Source: Cinnamomum chago
Taxonomy: Eukaryota; Streptophyta; Magnoliopsida; Laurales; Lauraceae
Direction: 5' to 3'
Assembly: GCA_038049695.1 (NCBI GenBank)
Contig: CP142454.1
Coordinates: forward strand, 15,694,501-15,758,500
DNA: 64,000 nt
Positions 46,489-58,619 of the stretch are shown in pieces (position 1 is the stretch's first letter; every line of letters starts with the position of its first letter). Under the pieces are notes generated by a model that was not told where the DNA came from, made no database searches, and was given only the letters and a program-made list of their open reading frames with translations. Made by a program: the position numbers and the translations under genes.

Positions 46489-46881
46489 ACTAGCAAAACA
46501 CGTCCGCGCTTATCGCAGGCAATATAATTTATAATATTAAAAAATAATTAATAATTTTAAATAATTAATTTAAAATTAATTATTTAACCATGGATCTATA
46601 ATCATAGATTTATAATTTATGATCATAGATCTATACAACATGTATCCTTATAAGTTAGAAAGAATATTTTGAGATTGAATAAGAAACCATCTTTATCTAA
46701 AAATCTAATGTGTTGAATGTATTGGACTCTATATTTAGATGTCTAAAATCGAGAATTTCTTCCAAATCTCTAAAATCTCTCCTTAAATTAAAATTGAAAT
46801 CGAAATTGAGCTCCAATTTTTTAATCAATTGCAAAATTAGAGCTCAATTTCAAAATCGAATCCTACCTCTATAATATATAA
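46489..46881 (-). mobile_element. Helitron-like element, copy 2
   Basis: The minus-strand 3' end reads CCTGCGATAAGCGCGG (stem-loop), then ACGTGTTTTGCTAGT. A GC hairpin about 10 nt before a CTAG end is the Helitron pattern. The other end is the AT-rich TCTATAATATATAATA at about 46868..46883. There is no replicase. Confidence 0.5.
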
Positions 46882-46883
46882 TA

Positions 46884-47586
46884 ACTAGCAAAGCATGCCC
46901 GCGCTAAGCCGGGGCCCAGAAATAAAAACACGTCCAATTTGTGACTATTTTATGAGATATTAACTAATGAGAAAATAAATATAAAACAAACAAACATGAA
47001 AATAAATATAAAACAAACAAATCTACCATTTACTACGGTTCGAAACATAGCCCATCCCGACATTTATACAAAGTAAATATTACTTTTTATATAAATAAGT
47101 ATGAAACTTCAAGTCTTATGTAAATTAACATTTGTAAATTTTCATGTGGCCCCGTCTTTAGGAATAAGAATATGAGGCCCACTTTAAAAAAATTTATTGT
47201 ATGTGGAGCCCATAAGTATAAATCACTATCAAGAATCCACTTTTAAAAATCACAAACATTAAGGATTTTCTAACCATAATAGATATATTAAAATTCTAAA
47301 TCCACCTAAAGAATACTCAATTTAATTTGGTTGGATAGAGTTATTAAGCAATGTGGGTTTTTTTCATTTGGACTCTTTAATCACCTATCCATAATAGATA
47401 TATATTAAAATTTAAATTCACATAAAGAAGTTTAACAAAAGTGGACTCTGAATTGATTGATAGAGCTTATCTCTTAAAATTGATTTGAGATCCAATTTTT
47501 CAAATTGATTTGAGATTAGAATCCAATTTTGCAATGATTGCGAAATTGAGCTTCAATTTCGAAATCTACATCTATAATATATAATA
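46884..47586 (-). mobile_element. Helitron-like element, copy 3, in tandem with copy 2
   Basis: The minus-strand 3' end reads GGCTTAGCGCGGGCATGCTT then TGCTAGT, and the other end is again TCTATAATATATAATA (47571..47586). The interior near that end shares AATTGAGCTTCAATTTCGAA-like phrases with copy 2. The two copies abut with no spacer. Confidence 0.5.
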
Positions 47587-50500
47587 ATGGTTCCCAATTC
47601 CCATAATTAGATTTCATCATCTTATCAATAGTTCTCATAAATTTGCCCTTTAGATGTCCACCTTCATTAGATTGATTCCTACAATCTTTAATTCCTTCCC
47701 TTTGCATGACATTGGAACAAGGAAACAGCAGATGAGATCTCCAAAATTCTCAATTTGTCTGCTATCTCAAGCACTTGGAGGTGGGTCCGACCACTATGGT
47801 CAGCATAATCTTTTATGTAACTATTCTATTACCTGCACGGCCAGGATGACGGTTGCTTTTCTCTTATCTTATTTGCTTTCTGTTTCTTGTCCTTTGGGAG
47901 AACTAAAGGGCAAATGGCCCATCAAATTGTTTTCAGGAGTGCAACTCGGGTTGGGCCAAACCCAATCTTTCATGACCCAAATGAAATTTGGGATACTATC
48001 TCCTACCTGCCCCGCACCACTTGCACGTTTAATTCTTTGGCTTAGCTTTACGAACAGGGATTGAAAACCCTGCACTACCTCATGCGGGACCCTCACAAGT
48101 GTTAGCTTTATTGGTGATAAAATGCAGTCCAATCATCACTAGTGGGATCCGGGCTAAGAGTATACAAAAATTACTGGGTACCTACTTAGCTTGATTGACT
48201 TGTTTTGCCAACTTTGGAGTGCCACTTCTCCTACTCTGAATATGCCCCGAGATGTGAATTTGCAACCAAGAGAGGAGTGACCAAAAACCCTTTATAAAAG
48301 TTTATATTGGACTCCAAATTTATGAAGGAGACCTAATTATATGGGTGACTATTCCATAGGACTCTTAGCCCAAACCCAAAAACCACCATTTAGTGAGCTC
48401 ATACTTCTCAAAATCCAGGCGTTTCTACACAAGAAAATCGAAGCCCATAATAATTTGACATAAAGGTTTTAGGATTATGTAAGAAAATCTTTAACTTGGT
48501 TCGAACTTTAATCTCTCGTTTGGAAGTTCTAAAAATAAGCATCTACCTCTCCATAGAAACAATTTAGAACTTATCTCCGTAGAGTGGGTGAGGGACTTGA
48601 GTAGTGTGTGTGGGCTGGAAATAAACATTCAATCTCATTAATCAATCATCGTCAGTCTAATTCTATATAAACTTAGCTAAATCTGCAATCAATACAATCT
48701 TTCAGAAATTCTGATTGGCAAGAGCGGCCAAGTGAGTAAAGGGGGTGAACGCGGTCGAATCAAAACTGGGAGTGCACAAGTCAAGTGCCTATGCTTGAGT
48801 GTTGAATTTGTAAATGTTTGGCCCATGATTTGGTGCTCCAGTCATTGAAGAAAATTGGACGGCTACGATACTCTAATCTCAACTATGTTTTGGACATTGT
48901 TCATCTGAAGTTGTTTCATCAAGTCAATGATTTGGATCACTAAAGTTGTCCTCAATAAAACAATTAATGCTTGGGATTCCCTAGTGTTAGCAAGTACAGC
49001 CTCAAGCATTGAAATGCCAATGGACCTCCAATCACCCAGTATACAAACAGGACTCGACCTAAAATATTTGGGCATGTACCCTCCTTTTAGATCCTATTAA
49101 TAATCAGGTTCATGTTCAGGTCGAGTGTCCATTATACCCAATTTCCCATGGACCCATATATAATTAATCACACATAATTGATAATAAAATATAGTTGAAT
49201 CTAAGGTCTCTGGACTCTGGTTTGAGTCCAACTTATTCTCTAACAACATTTTTCTATTTTTTGTTTGTTGAGTCTGTCCCAGATTTGGGTCCACGTTCAC
49301 CACGGATCCATACTGAGCCCAACCCGTTTACATCCTTTCTGAACCCAAGCCCAGCAATTAATTAGCTGGATCGAAAATGTCGACTAAAATAAAGGTCTCA
49401 ATCCGGACCCGAGTTCGGTTTAGGTTAGCGAGCATATTGCAATTGGTTTGGTTGGTTTAGAATTGATTGGGGTTGGTGGGTTAAATAGTAAGAATGGATT
49501 CGATCTAAATCAAAACTATCTATTCAATATGTTGGATTAAAATCTAATCCAAAAATAAAAAAGGATCAACCCAAACCTTGAATTACAAGGCAGGTTTCAC
49601 GTGAGCTCCGGAATTTGGCATCCCTAGAATTTCCTATGCAAGGACCTTGGCTGAGGATATTGTAAATCTTAAATCACCCTTTGCCAAGTCAATATTTGCT
49701 AAAAAAAGGGTTTTTTTTTGGGCCCACTTTCTTCTCTCTCTCCCCTTCCTTCTCTCGTTCAATTCCTAGTAATTGGATTTAGAAGGAAAAGAAGTAATTC
49801 ACCCATGTTTTCTTTTTTCCTTTCTGATTAAGAATGCATGAAGAAATCCAGAGATTGTAAACACAAACAAAAGAATCAAATGTGCATGAAACTACGACGT
49901 CAGTGCATAGATAGCACATGTGAAAGCATGGGTAAGATCGACGACGAGCTTGATGAATAGAAAAACATTTTAGAAGAGGAAGCTTTGTCGTCCAAGGTCA
50001 ATCACCTGAATTCCAATGTTCACTTATTTTATATTTGTTCATTCTTATTTTGTCATACAATGCACTATAGCTCCCGTGCCATTTGTTTGCATGGAATTGA
50101 TTACGTAGGAATTCACAATAAAATGGGTTCCAACAATGGATTGTTAAAAAGGTGACAGGTGAGGGATATAAGCTGGAGATGTAGTCACGTAGATGGAACA
50201 TTTACTTTCCTACGATTTGAATTAATGGGGTGATGGTTAGATATTCATTTACCATCTTTGTTGGGTCTCATTTTTCATTAGAGGGAGATTCTTTATGAAT
50301 CTTCCCTTCTATTTTTTCTTCAATTTTAACATGTATACATTTCTTAGGAACCCAAGGAATTCAATTCCACGGATCAGATGGATCTAGAGAGATTAAATCC
50401 AACGCATTGCAACCTTGTTGAGTGGAGCACACCAAATTTTATAGATCAAAACCTTTTCAAACTTTTTTTAGGCAATTCAGTTATCTAAAATCTATGTATA

Positions 50501-52352
50501 GGGACTCCAAGGGGCTAGGAAAGCCAAATGATTTTCATCAGACTCGAGCAGCCTTTCTATTCCTCCAACCATTTGGAGCCCTTCCAAAGGCCTTGGGCTT
50601 CAACTACAACTTTTGAAGACAAGGAAAGACCCCTTCAAATTCGCTTTGGTACCCATTGGGGTTGTAAAAGGTCTGCTTGGTTCTTAAGGATCTTTCCATC
50701 GAAATTGTTCGCATCGCAATATGAATCTAAATCTTTTTTGAAAATAGGAGAAAGATTTAATGTCATAACCAATGCAATGCATAAGATTGACAAGATCATG
50801 TGGTCGAGTATGATCGAATTTAACTTATACATGTGTGCTCCTCTTAGTAGGTTCATATTTTCAAGATTTTCAGTTAAAGCATATATAATTTTATACCAAA
50901 ATCAAACAGATCACTTTAAATGGATCCAAATGGTCAATTCAGTTCTACCTTCTTTCATTGGTACATTCGTGCAATCAGTGTAATGTTGACTGCTGAATTG
51001 GACATGTGAAAGTATGGCTAAATTGTGTTTGTTCAATCTGACAATGAATGCAACTCCAAATGGATGGAAACTGTACTAGTTATATGAAGCAAACTGCTAT
51101 CTGCTGGACAATCCAGATTGCTAAAATGTCTGCCCCATCGTGTGCATAAATAATTATTAATGAGTCATGAGTTCTTTCTTTAATCATCTTTCTCTTCAGT
51201 CAAATGGTTGATGTCACTTTCTTCGGAGAGGATCTCAGTGAGGACACAACTTGAATGGGTCAGATCTTTGAAAGGGATGAAATACACAAACACAAATTTG
51301 TTTGGCTTTACTTGACTACACCATGTTCCCATCCTTCCTTAGTCACTCCCATATTTCATTTTGGATAACATTTCCATCCGTCTACTCCATCTAAAGGATA
51401 CTAAGCTTCCTGGACAAACAAAATACCAAAGCTTGGACCAAATATGTCGCAGTTAACTTGTGAATTGTGATCAATAAGAAAAGTTGTGATGATTGATAAA
51501 AGAGAGATCATCATCAAAAGTGTTTTATTTTTTGTCATAAACCATTCAAGAGATGGTTTTGGATTTGCATTGTCTGGATCCAATCAGAAGTTTCTGAATG
51601 AGAAAGTAAAAAAAAAAAAAGTATTACTTGAACCAAACACTTTTATGTCTAACCATCAATCAATGCATTTTTATGCGCTTGTTGCATCATATGATATTTG
51701 TAATTCACAATGCATAGAAACTCAGGAACTGTTTGTCTGCATTAAATTACATAGGAATTCATGGTCAAATGAGCTCTACTGAAGGATTACTAAAGAGGTG
51801 AGGGGTGAAGGATATGAGATAGCAATGTAGATGGGACATTGACTTTCCTAGGATTTCAATTACTAGGGTCCTGGTTGGGTATTCATTTTTCATCTTCCCT
51901 TGATTCAGTTTCCATCAAAGGGAATGTTATTTGATGGTCATTTCACCTTTGGCCTTCATTTTGAACTACTTATGGCATGGATTCCTATGCATTCAATTTT
52001 TGAAAATCTTTCTCTTGGAGTCTGCTGGACTCTCCATGTCCATGAGCAAAACTCATGGTCTGCCTTAATGGCGGGGATGCAGTTTCGTGCATACAACCCC
52101 TGTAGGAGGAAATTTGGCTTCAGTTTTTATGTATATTATGCAAACAGGCCCTTGAATATTTATTTTACTTACAAAGCCTCAGTCTGAGGGTATTGTCAAC
52201 CTTCTAAATGCTCTTCAAACAATTACCTTAAATAGTCTCTCTCTCTCTCACAGTTTCATTCAATTTGCAGCTGTTGATTTATCCAATAAAGGATGATCCC
52301 ATGTCCTATTTTCTTGATTGCAAATGAATAAAGGAATATAAGGTTATTAAAA
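47587..52352. other. Intergenic and NPGR upstream region
   Basis: No host gene is recognised. About 50079..50340 and 51724..52151 are copies of one MITE-like element (entered separately). Short open frames such as 47654..48064 and 50528..50983 match no family known to me. A (CT)n tract at 52240 lies about 110 bp before the NPGR start. Confidence 0.5.
51724..52151. mobile_element. MITE-like dispersed element (best copy of four)
   Basis: It shares ACATAGGAATTCATGGTCAA, ATTACTAAAGAGGTGAGGGG, TGGGACATTGACTTTCCTAG and CATCTTCCCTTGATTCA-like phrases with copies at about 45745..46040, 50079..50340 and 56519..56705. The right end GCAAACAGGCCC is the complement of the left-end consensus GGGCC(C/T)(A/G)TTTGTTTGC seen in the 50.1 and 56.5 kb copies. 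There is no coding sequence. Confidence 0.45.
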
Positions 52353-55075
52353 ATGCAATCAGAAGAATCAGTTGGGTCTGAAGCTACTATGTCAATTCGT
52401 CAAATTTCCATGAATGGTTCTTCTATAGACACAAGCGATATAGAAGGAAAGCTCGATGAGGGGAATATTGAAGAAGCAGAATCTGCCCTCCGCGAGGCTT
52501 TGTCTCTCAATTCCCAGGTCTGTCATTTCAAATTCTGATATTCTCTTTATTGGAACCATCCCTAAACTTTCCCTTATGTGCTCAATTCTAATTATATCCT
52601 TTCTTATTATGGAAAACAATCACTTGCAACTGTCAAAATGGTGTTGATGGCAGCTAACACTGACATAAGCTACATTACTCTTACCTTTGTTGCTCCAACT
52701 CACTCATATCACAGGCCTCGCTGCCTCCCAGTGCATAGGTGATAGGCCAAATTTTACTCGAACTAGAGTGATATACACCATTTGATTGATTGCACGTAGA
52801 ATTCATATCTCACATATGATAAATCTAGTGTATCACTCCAGTTAGAGTAAATTTGGGCCAATTCTAATATAGAGGATGGTGTGTGTTATATAAATGGCTT
52901 TGAACAAGGAAATGCAGGCCCGAAGACTGCCTAAATTGGACAATTAGTTGCTGTCAGCACCATAATGATGGCAGCATAAATTCTCTTCTTAACTCTTTAA
53001 GTTCCACTATAGCACATGCTTCTAAGCTGCATGCAATACTTGTAAATGTAAATGCAATTATCATCTGTGTAAAAATATTGCAGGAGGCAAGAGCCATTCT
53101 TGGAAGGCTGGAATACCAGAGGGGTAATATGGAGGCAGTTCTTCGTGTATTTGATGGGATAGATTTTCAAGGTGCTATAGACAATTTTCAACCTCCTGCA
53201 TCTGAGAAGCTACAGTCTAGGAGGAGTAAAACTGTTGGTGAACCTTTGCAATTGGTGCCCCAGCAAGCCCCTATATTGGTGCTTGAAGCTATGTACTTGA
53301 AATCCAAGTCTCTTCAGAAGCTTAGGAGATTAAAAGGTATGCACAATTCTAATGACCACTTCGTTAATTTTTGTGAAACTGATAAACTTTTTTATATAGC
53401 CCTGCTTTTGGGTAATACCTCATGTCCCTATTAATTATCTCTTGAAAATCTTTTATTAGCTATTGAAGATAGATTTTTGGGTTCTTATAGAGGCTGCTGA
53501 GGAATGCCGAAGTGTCCTTGACGCGATCGAGAAGGTATTCTGTAATGGCATCCCGGATTCAACTGTTGATAATAAGCTGCAAGAAACTGTTAGTGGTGCC
53601 GTCCAGCTTCTACCAGAACTGTGTAAGGAAACAGCAACTGATCAAGAAACAGTAGCTGCTTACAGACATGCTCTCCTTAGTCATTGGAATCTCGATGATG
53701 AGTGTTGCGCTAGAATTCAGAAGGCATTCGCTACATTTTTGCTGTACAGTGGTGTAGAGGCCAGTGCACACAGTCTAGCTGCTCAGGTTGATGGCTCATT
53801 TGTCCCGAAAAACAATTTCGAAGAAGCAATTCTAATTCTGATGATATTGTTGCGCAAAAGTAGTATGCGAAAGATCAAATGGGATCCTACCATAATGGAG
53901 CACTTCAAATTTGCAGTGTCCCTATGTGGCCAGACTGCTGTTGTGGCAAAGAAAATGGAAGAGGCCCTACCAGGGACCTATCCACGTTGTGAACGATGGA
54001 ATTGTTTGGCTCTTTGCTACAGTGGGGCAGGGCAAAGCAAGGTTGCTTTGAATCTATTGAGGAAGTCTCTAAACAAGTATGAAAAACCAAATGACCCTAT
54101 TGCTTTGTTACTAGCTTCAAAGATATGTAGTGAGGACTGCCATCTTGCTTCTGAGGGAGTGGCATATGCACGACAGGCAATTGAAAATGCCCAAGGTGCA
54201 AATGAATATCTGAAGGGTGTGGGTCTTCAAATGTTAGGCGTTTGCTTGGGAAAACAGGCTAAAGTTGCTTCATCAGACATGGAAAGATCTCTTCTGCAGT
54301 CCAAAGCTATGAAGTCTTTAAATGAGGCAACAGCTTGTAAGCACCAGACCCCAGAGTTGATTTTTGAGTTGGGTGTCACATATTTGGAACATCGCAATGC
54401 AAATGCTGCATTGCACTGTGCAAAGGAGTTCATTGACAAAACAGGTGGGTCGATTTTAAAGGGGTGGAAATTGCTTGCTCTGGCTCTGTCTGCTCAACAG
54501 CGGCATTCCGAGGCTGAAGTGGTCATAGATACTGCTTTAGATGAGACTACTAAGTGGGATCAAGGACCTTTGCTTAGAATGAAAGCAAAGTTGAAAATTG
54601 CTCAGTCATTGCCTATGGAGGCGGTGGAGACATATCGATTCCTGCTTGCCCTGGTTCAAGCCCAAAAAGATGCTTTTGTTTCATTCAGAAAAATTCCTCA
54701 GGTTGGATTCATGTTTTATTCAAACTTCATTTGAGTCTCAAGAGCATATCCATCTATAAAAGAACTACCTTTCTTTGTTCTATTTAAAAGATGGATCATG
54801 ATTTGATGTTGGCATTTACTAGTGATCTCCTGAAGTACATATTGCTTTTAATTGACTTGGCAATTTTTGTTTCTTTTTAGGCAGAGGATGACAATGTCAG
54901 TGAATTTGAAGTTTGGCAAGGACTAGCTATTGTATACTCTAGCCTTTCACATTGGAATGACGCTGAGTTATGCTTGGAGAAGGCTAGAGAACTGAGGCAG
55001 TATGATTCTTCTACATGGCACGCTGAAGGCAAGGATCAAAACATTTTTAAGTTCTAAATTACACACTGAACCCCA

Positions 55076-55110
<35 letters not shown>

Positions 55111-55937
55111 CTGAAACTCATCCATATGAACAGGCTCAAGTAAAATGTCCCTCATTGATCTTCTTTGTATAATAAGCTGGTCCACATCCCGATTGCATCA
55201 CTAAATTTATTTAGGTATTTGGGTAATCTGGTACGCATGACTGACCTGACCCAGTTACCTGAATGGAACACAACTTGGGAGCCAAATTGAGACTCAAATT
55301 CTTCTTCTTCTTTGAAGCAGCATAAAGATACCCTCTCCTTTTCCAATAAGCTGTTAGCTGCTATTACCATTTGCCTATTTGAATTTCCCCACGAGGGAAA
55401 AAAAAAAAGTTTCAGCTGCCGATCCAAAAAAAAAAAAGAAGATTTCCACAGGAGGAAGGATTCATAAAAATCTGTTGGTTACTTACCAACTTGCTGTTTC
55501 CATTTATTATACCTTTCATCATTTCATTCTCTAACATGGAAAGGCAACTATAGACTAATGTGGTATTCAGCATCAAGTCTGAACACACTCATTTAAATCT
55601 CCCTGTAATTTTACCAGGTGTGGTGCATGAAGCACAGGGGCAAACCCAAGAGGGATTTGCCTGTTACAGTGATGCTCTTTTGTTGGACTTGTATCATGCA
55701 CCTAGTAAAGTCTCAGTTGGTGCTACGATGCGGAAGACAGGATCAAAATCCCTACCAGTGGCAAGAAGCTTCCTTTCAGATGCACTGAAGCTTGAACCAA
55801 CCAACCATATGGCTTGGTACTACTTGGGTATGGTTCATAGGGACAATGGGCGGATGACCGACGCATCTGACTGCTTTCTAGCAGCAGCTATGCTAGAAGA
55901 ATCAGAACCAGTAGAAAGCTTCAGTTCAGCAATGTAG
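52353..55937 (+). CDS. NPG1/NPGR-type TPR protein (calmodulin-binding family)
   Basis: Five exons, 52353..52517, 53084..53336, 53491..54701, 54881..55028 and 55618..55937, join in phase to give 698 residues (TAG at 55935), close to the roughly 700 of NPG1. Family signatures: KLDEGNIEEAESALREALSL, EARAILGRLEYQRGNMEAVL, VFDGIDFQGAI, LVLEAMYLKSKSLQKL, LSHWNLDDECCARIQKAFA, RCERWNCLALCYSGAGQSKV, and the C-terminal TPRs MAWYYLGMVHRDNGRMTDAS and CFLAAAMLEESEPVE. In Arabidopsis NPG1 is needed for pollen germination and binds calmodulin, and NPGR relatives are broadly expressed scaffolds linked to plasma-membrane PI4-kinase complexes. The sequence alone does not decide between NPG1 and NPGR. The last intron (55029..55617) starts GC (AAG/GCAAGG), with no GT donor that keeps the frame. 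Confidence 0.93.
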
Positions 55938-57002
55938 GCTACACCCCTTTTCTTCAGTAAAACATTCAAGAGTTTGAATTTGAGCTGTAGGTATTAGTTC
56001 TGCTGCTCAGACTGTGTTATAATGTATGTAGAGTAATTGAAGTTTTGTAGAAAATATTGAATTATTGACATATTCATTACCAATTTGTGTGTCCCTGTAA
56101 TTAAAATAGCTGATGTCAATGTTAATACATGCAGCAACTGCATTCTTCTCTCACTTTGGTTCAGTCTTTGTTCATTTATCTTTGCTCTATATTAATCTAC
56201 TATTTTGCATGATTATCTAGTTACAACTTACAAGAGATTCTCATTAGCAATCAAATGGGAAATGCCCCCTATATATGAAAATAGCATCACAGGCCTCCTT
56301 ATGGGTACCTAACCTCGGTTAAACAACCATGTAAACTGTTCACCTGCGGCTCACAAAGTATGTGAAAAGAAGAAAAGTTCAATGAAAGAGCAGCCCATAG
56401 TCCAAGCCAAAGCAGCTAGAAGCCCATAGCCTGTGCCAGGCATGGAGGAGCAATGGACCAACTTATTACCTAACCTCATTATGTTTTCTTTTGATCTAAT
56501 TCTACACTGAATTTTGGCCGAGGGCCCATTTGTTTCCGTGGAATTTGAGTACATAGGAACTGATGGTCAAATGTGTATTAAGAAAGAATTATTAAAGAGG
56601 TGAGGGTGATAGGATATAAGGTCGAGCTCTAAATGGCCCTTGAATTATATAGGGTGGTGTTTGGGTATCCATTTCCTATCTCGCCGCGATTCATTTTCCA
56701 TTATAGGGGAAATTACTGAGACCTACCCTGATAGGTACAGATCTTGGGGTTTGGCACCCATCCAAGTGAACTTAACCGCCCGGTCGAGTGTGCACTTATT
56801 TTGGATGATTAGAACTCGTTGGCTGTAAATCAATTTGGGCCAAATGATGGTTTGGCACCCATCACCATGAGGAGCTCGTAGAGGGAGGAAAAGATGAGCG
56901 TGATATTTGGATTTTGGACAGACCTGCTCACCTTCCCAAAATGTAGAACCATCTCACATGTCAGATTATTTACTTAAATTGATTTGATTTTCAATGTTTT
57001 TC
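55938..57002. other. NPGR 3' UTR and spacer
   Basis: AT-rich 3' flank. A copy of the MITE-like element (GGGCCCATTTGTTTCCGTGG start) occupies about 56519..56705. No gene is recognised. Confidence 0.5.
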
Positions 57003-57200
57003 TTTTTTTTGCCATCGGAGGGTTTCCAATCCTAATCCCTCTGGGCTCAGATGGAAGTTGGGTAAACACTCTTGTGGCCCTAGGTGGTAGCACTAGTGGA
57101 CTCGGATTTTAATTCCTGAAGAAGGGGGAATCGGGGGTAGATACCAAGACCTCTAATTCTGAAAGAAGGAAGAATCGTGGTCGTGACCACTCGGCCAATC
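57003..57200 (-). mobile_element. SINE-related repeat with A-rich tail
   Basis: On the minus strand it contains CAGAGGGATTAGGATTGGAA and ACCCTCCGATGGC followed by AAAAAAAAGAAAAAC, matching the 3' half of the SINE at 44878. The 5' tRNA-like part is diverged. Confidence 0.45.
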
Positions 57201-57801
57201 CCTTGGTCCTTGATCGTGCATTTATTTCATGTGATTAATCCATACGATGAAGATGAATCTCCTTGATGTTGGAATGAAATATTTAGGACACTTCCTTGAT
57301 AGTAGTAACATCCTGGCAATACTATTTTTGATATTGGGGTGTGCTCATCCTGAAATGAAAAACGATTTTTAATTGTTTATAAAACTTCATTCTATGGGCA
57401 TGATTTTCTAAAAAAATTATTTTAAGAGAAAGCGTGCAATCAAACACATTCCCATAATTTTTGCTATGTGAGAACGAAGAAGAATGTTGTAGTAATCCAC
57501 CGCTGTACAACTTAGAGCCCTCGCTCCACAATTGATCCCGACTAACCAAATGTGGCAACCCTTGCAAGTAAGTCTGGGCCAAGAGGCATTAAGAAGGTTG
57601 AGTCCACTAGTGTTACCACGTTAGTTCTTGCAAGCAATCTTGTAAGCAAGTCCTTTCCTCTAGGTCTAGAGGGATTAATCCAGGTCAAAGGGTTGGAAAC
57701 CATCCAGTAGCCAAATAATAATAATAATAATAATCCTCAACCCTTGATTTATGGGCCTAAAAACTAGTGTGATCTCTATATATTTATTGAGCCGCGCTAC
57801 A

Positions 57802-57930
57802 CGGACCGACGGGCTGGTCCCCCATGAGGACCGTTGGATCCCAGGTCCTAATGGGGGACTGAGCCAGAATTTGATTCTCCAGTTGGGATCCAACGGTCCT
57901 CATGGGGACTGGGCCGGAATTCGGTCCCCC
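57802..57930. repeat. Strong inverted repeat (hairpin)
   Basis: A perfect 24-bp inverted repeat, 57820..57843 and 57884..57907, has a loop of about 40 bp and imperfect complementarity further out (GGACCGACGGGCTGG against CCGGAATTCGGTCC). The core contains CATGAGGACCGTTGGATCC. It is probably a MITE or foldback remnant. Confidence 0.7.
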
Positions 57931-58123
57931 ATTCGGTACGTGTGGACTTTCCCATATTTATTTACAATTCTAATCAGTGGTCAAACTTGTCCTCCTTTGG
58001 CTATAAGAATAAGTCTTGTCCATCTCGGACCTTGACTAGTCTAACCCCTCAAGTCTTGCCTTGACAGTTTTAGACAGCCTTGCTTTACCCGTTCCGGTCC
58101 CCTCTGCTTCGGTATTTATTTAT

Positions 58124-58619
58124 AGGGAAATTTTAAATAAGGTCTTAGATTTTTACTTTATTTCAAAAAAGGATATAAATTTTAAAATTTTTCAAATTAA
58201 TCTCTAAGTTTTTCAATAAAGGACATCTGGTCATGAATTTAAAGGTATTTTTTATGAAATTTTCTCTTAATTTTTTAAAAATACCCAGAGTACCTTCATT
58301 TAAAGGCATGATATGATTCTGACAGCCACTATATTTAGCCAAAGTACCTAGTTTTCCTCAATCATGATAGAACTGCAAGTGAAAAAAAAAAAACGAGGAA
58401 AATATAGTGGAAGTGAAGGGGATTTTATTTTATTGAAAGATAATTTGGATATTTTAAGATAATTGAAGAAAAGATTTATCGGAAGATAGCTTTAAATGGA
58501 TGAATGTCATTAATGGAGAACTTCATGGAAAACTTAGGGATTAATTTAAAAAGTTTTAAAACTCGTGTTACTTTTTTAAAATAAGGAAAAAACTTAAGGA
58601 CTTATTTAAATTTTTCCCT
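58124..58619. mobile_element. Foldback MITE with about 100-bp terminal inverted repeats
   Basis: The left end AGGGAAATTTTAAATAAGGT and right end (complement AGGGAAAAATTTAAATAAGT) continue as inverted repeats for about 100 bp, including AATTAATC(T/C)CTAAGTTTT. It is flanked by TA. The interior is AT-rich and non-coding. Confidence 0.65.

Noticed and set aside
47654-48064. 136-codon plus-strand frame
   Set aside because: No domain, splice context or family resemblance; a chance open frame in spacer DNA.
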